A stretch of DNA of 8,377 bases from an uncultured Alphaproteobacteria bacterium. Its GTDB lineage: Bacteria > Pseudomonadota > Alphaproteobacteria > RF32 > CAG-239. The DNA lies in contig CAMOLN010000027.1 in the NCBI GenBank assembly GCA_946618745.1, positions 1 through 8,377 of the forward strand. The letters run 5' to 3'. The notes below the pieces were generated by a model that did not search any database, was not told the origin of the DNA, and was given only the letters and a program-made list of their open reading frames with translations. Numbering within the stretch: position 1 is the first letter of the stretch; each line of letters opens with the position of its first letter. A program made the translations under genes and the position numbers. This document shows, in pieces, positions 6,278-8,377 of the stretch.

Positions 6278-7618
6278 TTATTTAAAATTACGAATATTAT
6301 CTTCCAACCAATGAATATCGTAAATACCATCAATATATTCAGGCTGCATCATAATTTTTTGATGCAACGGAATAGTGGTTTTCACTCCATCAATCACAAA
6401 TTCTTCCAAAGCTCGATGCAGACGCATTAAAACTCCATTGCGAGTTCGTCCGCTGACAATAAGTTTTGCAATCATACTATCATAAAAAGGCGGAATTTTA
6501 TATCCGGAATAAATTTCCGAATCAACTCTTACCCCCAAACCACCCGGGGCATGCCACTCAGTTACTTTTCCGGCATTAGGGACAAAAGTTTCCGGATCCT
6601 CGGCATTAATACGGCATTCAATAGCACATCCTTGCAATCTGATATCATCTTGCGAATATCCCAACTTTGCTCCGTCGGCAATTCTTAATTGTTCTCTGAC
6701 AATATCCACTCCGGAAACAGCCTCGGTAATCGGATGTTCTACTTGCAAACGCGTATTCATCTCTAAAAAATAAAATTTTCCGTCTTCAAATAAAAATTCC
6801 ATTGTTCCGGCACTCACATATCCTATCTTAGCCGCTGCATCACGTGCTAGATTACCGATTTCTTTGCGTTGCAATTCGTTCAAAGCCGGAGATGGTGTCT
6901 CCTCAATAATTTTTTGGTTTTGCCGCTGAATTGAGCAATCTCTTTCCCCTAGATGAACCACATTACCATAACTGTCAGCTAAAATTTGTATCTCTATATG
7001 ACGAGGATGTCGTAAATATTTTTCCATATAAACATCATCTGTTGCAAAAGAAGCTTTAGCTTCTGCCTTAGCCATCATATAGGCTGTTCCGATATCCTGT
7101 TCATTATAAGCTATTTTCATACCTTTTCCGCCGCCGCCGGCTTTGGCTTTTATAATCACCGGATAACCTATTTTTTCGGCTTCAGCTTTAGCTTCATCAA
7201 CACTATTTAAAACTTCAGAACCTTCAATTACTGGCAAACCACACTCTTTAGCAAAAGCCCTCGCCTTTAACTTATCTCCCATCATCCTTATTTGTTCGGG
7301 CTTAGGACCAATAAAAGCAATTCCGTGCTCTTCTACCATCTCGGCAAAATCGGCATCTTCTGATAAAAACCCATAACCGGGATGAATTGCATCAACTCCG
7401 GTAATTGTCGCTGCCGAAATAATTGCCGACTTATTTAAATATGAATCAGTAGCTCGTGCCGGACCGATACATACAGCTTCATCTGCCAATCTGACATGCA
7501 TTGCGTTAGCATCTGCTTCAGAATGTACCGCAACGGTCTTAATTCCCATCTCACGACAAGCGCGATGAATCCTCAAAGCAACTTCGCCGCGATTAGCAAT
7601 CAGCACTTTTTCAAACAT
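6278..7618 (-). CDS. accC: Biotin carboxylase subunit of acetyl-CoA carboxylase
   Basis: AccC uses ATP and bicarbonate to carboxylate the biotin on AccB, the first half of the acetyl-CoA carboxylase reaction that makes malonyl-CoA for fatty acids. It has 446 residues, against about 449 in E. coli. The N-terminal preATP-grasp domain starts MFEKVLIANRGEVALRI. The ATP-grasp domain has Lys116, Lys159, the glycine loop GGGGKGMKIA (161-170), HPRHIEIQ (His207), ERDCSIQRQNQKIIEE, metal-site Glu274 and Glu286, and EMNTRLQVEHPITE with Arg290. The C-terminal domain follows (CAIECRINAEDP). Every active-site residue I looked for is present. The gene starts nine bases after the accB stop with GAGGA in the gap, so translation is probably coupled. 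It ends one base from the converging Sel1 gene, with no GC-rich terminator visible. Confidence 0.98.
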   Translation of the reverse strand: MFEKVLIANRGEVALRIHRACREMGIKTVAVHSEADANAMHVRLADEAVCIGPARATDSYLNKSAIISAATITGVDAIHPGYGFLSEDADFAEMVEEHGIAFIGPKPEQIRMMGDKLKARAFAKECGLPVIEGSEVLNSVDEAKAEAEKIGYPVIIKAKAGGGGKGMKIAYNEQDIGTAYMMAKAEAKASFATDDVYMEKYLRHPRHIEIQILADSYGNVVHLGERDCSIQRQNQKIIEETPSPALNELQRKEIGNLARDAAAKIGYVSAGTMEFLFEDGKFYFLEMNTRLQVEHPITEAVSGVDIVREQLRIADGAKLGYSQDDIRLQGCAIECRINAEDPETFVPNAGKVTEWHAPGGLGVRVDSEIYSGYKIPPFYDSMIAKLIVSGRTRNGVLMRLHRALEEFVIDGVKTTIPLHQKIMMQPEYIDGIYDIHWLEDNIRNFK

Positions 7619-7627
7619 TTTGTCCTC

Positions 7628-8089
7628 TTATTCAATTATCAGCAAAGACTCGCCATATTCAACCGGATCTCCGGATTCTACCAATATTTTAGTAACAATA
7701 CCCGAACGATGTGCTTTTACGGGATTAAAGGTCTTCATCGCCTCAATCAAACAAACAATATCGCCCTCTTTAACTTTATCACCGACATTAACATAATCCG
7801 GCTTGGTCGGATCCGGTGACAAATAAACTACACCTACAATCGGAGCTTTAACACTTCCTGCATTATTGGAATAGTCATCAATCGAAAACTCATCGTTTTT
7901 TACCGTAACATTTTCTTCGCCCGAACTGGCTGTAACCCCTGCTTGAGCAGATGTTGTCACAACCGACATGGCAGCACTCTTAATACTTATACGGCATTTT
8001 TCATCTTCATATTCCAATTCGCTTAAGTTATTTTTATTCAAAACTTCAGCCAATTTATTTATCACTTTAGTATCAATTTGATTATTCAT
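7628..8089 (-). CDS. accB: Biotin carboxyl carrier protein (BCCP) of acetyl-CoA carboxylase
   Basis: AccB carries biotin between the carboxylase AccC and the carboxyltransferase AccAD. It has 153 residues, typical for the family. The N-terminal helical segment (1-40, with VINKLAEVLNKNNLSELEYEDE) is followed by a Ser/Thr/Asn-rich linker (about 41-80) that lacks the usual Ala/Pro richness. The biotinyl domain (81-153) starts at VKAPIVGVVYLSPDP, includes the BCCP thumb (YLSPDPTKPDYVNVGD) and carries the biotinylation site EAMKTFN, with biotin on Lys119. It is the first gene of an accBC operon. The ATG at 8089 has only a weak upstream site (TGTGAG, about ten bases away). A promoter is expected in the very AT-rich region to its right, but none stands out. 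aroQ, which often precedes accB in proteobacteria, is absent here. Confidence 0.97.
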   Translation of the reverse strand: MNNQIDTKVINKLAEVLNKNNLSELEYEDEKCRISIKSAAMSVVTTSAQAGVTASSGEENVTVKNDEFSIDDYSNNAGSVKAPIVGVVYLSPDPTKPDYVNVGDKVKEGDIVCLIEAMKTFNPVKAHRSGIVTKILVESGDPVEYGESLLIIE

Positions 8090-8158
8090 AGTTTTTTTCT
8101 CACAATTTTTTTAATTTTTTAAAAGATATCATTTTTTATAAAAAATACAAGAAAAATC

Positions 8159-8203
8159 GCATTTTTTTTAGCATTTTTTTGCATTTTTGCCCCAAAAATG
8201 CAA
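8159..8203. repeat. T-tract direct repeats ending in a perfect hairpin
   Basis: Three near-tandem copies of GCATTTTT begin at 8159, 8171 and 8181 (spacing 12 and 10 bases). The last copy forms a perfect 11-base inverted repeat, TTGCATTTTTG (8179-8189) with CAAAAATGCAA (8193-8203), around the loop CCC. T-tracts phased near the helical repeat suggest bent DNA. The block sits between accB and the divergent sigma-54 promoter, where bending could help an enhancer-bound activator reach the promoter. A 16-base perfect palindrome, ATTTTTTATAAAAAAT, lies at 8131-8146. The sequence facts are certain; the role is inferred. Confidence 0.55.
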
Positions 8204-8220
8204 TTTCACATTTTATTGCA
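8199..8220. promoter_or_regulatory. Candidate activator-binding dyad upstream of the sigma-54 promoter
   Basis: TGCAAT (8199-8204) and ATTGCA (8215-8220) are a perfect inverted repeat with ten bases between. Its centre is about 68 bases before the predicted transcription start of the sigma-54 promoter, a plausible place for an enhancer-binding protein. The half-sites recall the TGCA of NtrC-type sites, but the spacing is wider than the NtrC consensus, so no regulator is named. It could also serve accB, which is transcribed the other way. Confidence 0.35.
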
Positions 8221-8251
8221 TACCTGTCTTATTATTTTCAAATTTAAAAAT

Positions 8252-8268
8252 TGGCACACATATTGCAT
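8252..8268 (+). promoter_or_regulatory. Sigma-54 (RpoN) -24/-12 promoter
   Basis: TGGCAC (8252-8257), five bases, then TTGCAT (8263-8268) match the sigma-54 consensus TGGCAC-N5-TTGCW exactly, with GG (8253-8254) and GC (8265-8266) separated by the required ten bases. Transcription would start near 8278, about 25 bases before the ATG at 8303. Sigma-54 promoters need an ATP-driven enhancer-binding activator, so the downstream gene is probably switched by a specific signal. Confidence 0.85.
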
Positions 8269-8302
8269 ATACTTCTGCAACACAACTTATCAAAGGGTTA
8301 AA

Positions 8303-8377
8303 ATGATGGAAATACAAGACAGAAACAATATTATGCAACTGGCATTAAATTTGAGTTTTGACGCTAAAAACCAATCA
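8303..8377 (+). CDS. Start of an unidentified sigma-54-controlled gene, 3'-partial
   Basis: An open frame of 25 codons runs from the ATG at 8303 to the window edge with no stop. AAAGGG (8292-8297) lies five bases before the first ATG and eight before the second (8306), so either may be used. The visible protein begins MMEIQDRNNIMQLALN and continues with Leu, Ser, Phe and Asp, a polar start followed by an amphipathic-looking stretch, with no signal peptide. I do not recognise it. The promoter and ribosome site placed directly upstream are the main reason to call it a gene. Sigma-54 control is common for flagellar, nitrogen and stress genes, but nothing here selects among these. Confidence 0.6.
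   Translation, partial: MMEIQDRNNIMQLALNLSFDAKNQS

Noticed and set aside
7496..7819. Plus-strand open frame across the accC/accB junction
   Set aside because: It is opposite two well-supported genes, has low-complexity composition and has no recognisable domain. The other short frames overlapping real genes were dropped for the same reason.
8159..8203. CRISPR array or Rho-independent terminator
   Set aside because: The repeats are too short and T-rich for CRISPR. The hairpin has few GC pairs and no gene ends there on either strand.
8199..8220. Naming the dyad an NtrC site
   Set aside because: The half-sites share TGCA, but the interval and flanking bases do not match the NtrC consensus.

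Overview
The window reads as a stretch of chromosome from a low-GC (roughly 40%, estimated by eye) alphaproteobacterium, possibly a host- or gut-associated one. The main evidence is SecA, whose N-terminus and whole length read like alphaproteobacterial SecA, and the divergent pairing of secA with a periplasmic parvulin-type prolyl isomerase, an arrangement known in that class. The accB-accC operon and the BCCP biotinylation motif EAMKTFN fit too. The species cannot be named from this sequence alone.

Layout. Bases 1-651 hold a methylthioadenosine/S-adenosylhomocysteine nucleosidase whose first few codons lie left of the window. It converges on a small four-helix membrane protein (676-1053, minus strand) of unknown function, and a symmetric hairpin at 648-692 closes both. 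Bases 1081-1380 contain no gene. They hold the near-consensus promoter of the membrane protein, a nested dyad at 1148-1218 and a long imperfect palindrome at 1256-1378 that abuts the stop codon of the next gene. Bases 1381-2181 (minus) encode an exported parvulin isomerase, divergent from secA (2353-5085, plus), with a recognisable promoter for each in the gap. A secreted Sel1-repeat protein (5143-6276) follows secA. It meets accC tail to tail with one base between the stop codons. accB (7628-8089) and accC (6278-7618) form a minus-strand operon for the biotin carboxyl carrier and biotin carboxylase of acetyl-CoA carboxylase. Beyond accB is an AT-rich divergent control region with a very good sigma-54 (-24/-12) promoter, a dyad upstream of it and T-tract repeats. 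This promoter drives a gene of which only the first 25 codons are visible.

How the genes work together. SecA drives preproteins through SecYEG. The parvulin and the Sel1 protein both carry export signals, so they are SecA clients as well as neighbours, and the parvulin probably helps fold proteins after export. AccB and AccC begin fatty-acid synthesis. The nucleosidase recycles by-products of S-adenosylmethionine metabolism.

The coding content is mostly housekeeping, and I see no convincing new multi-gene system. The points most worth a second look are the palindromic block at 1148-1378, the sigma-54 promoter region at 8159-8303, the Bacteroidetes-like character of the nucleosidase, and the orphan membrane protein.
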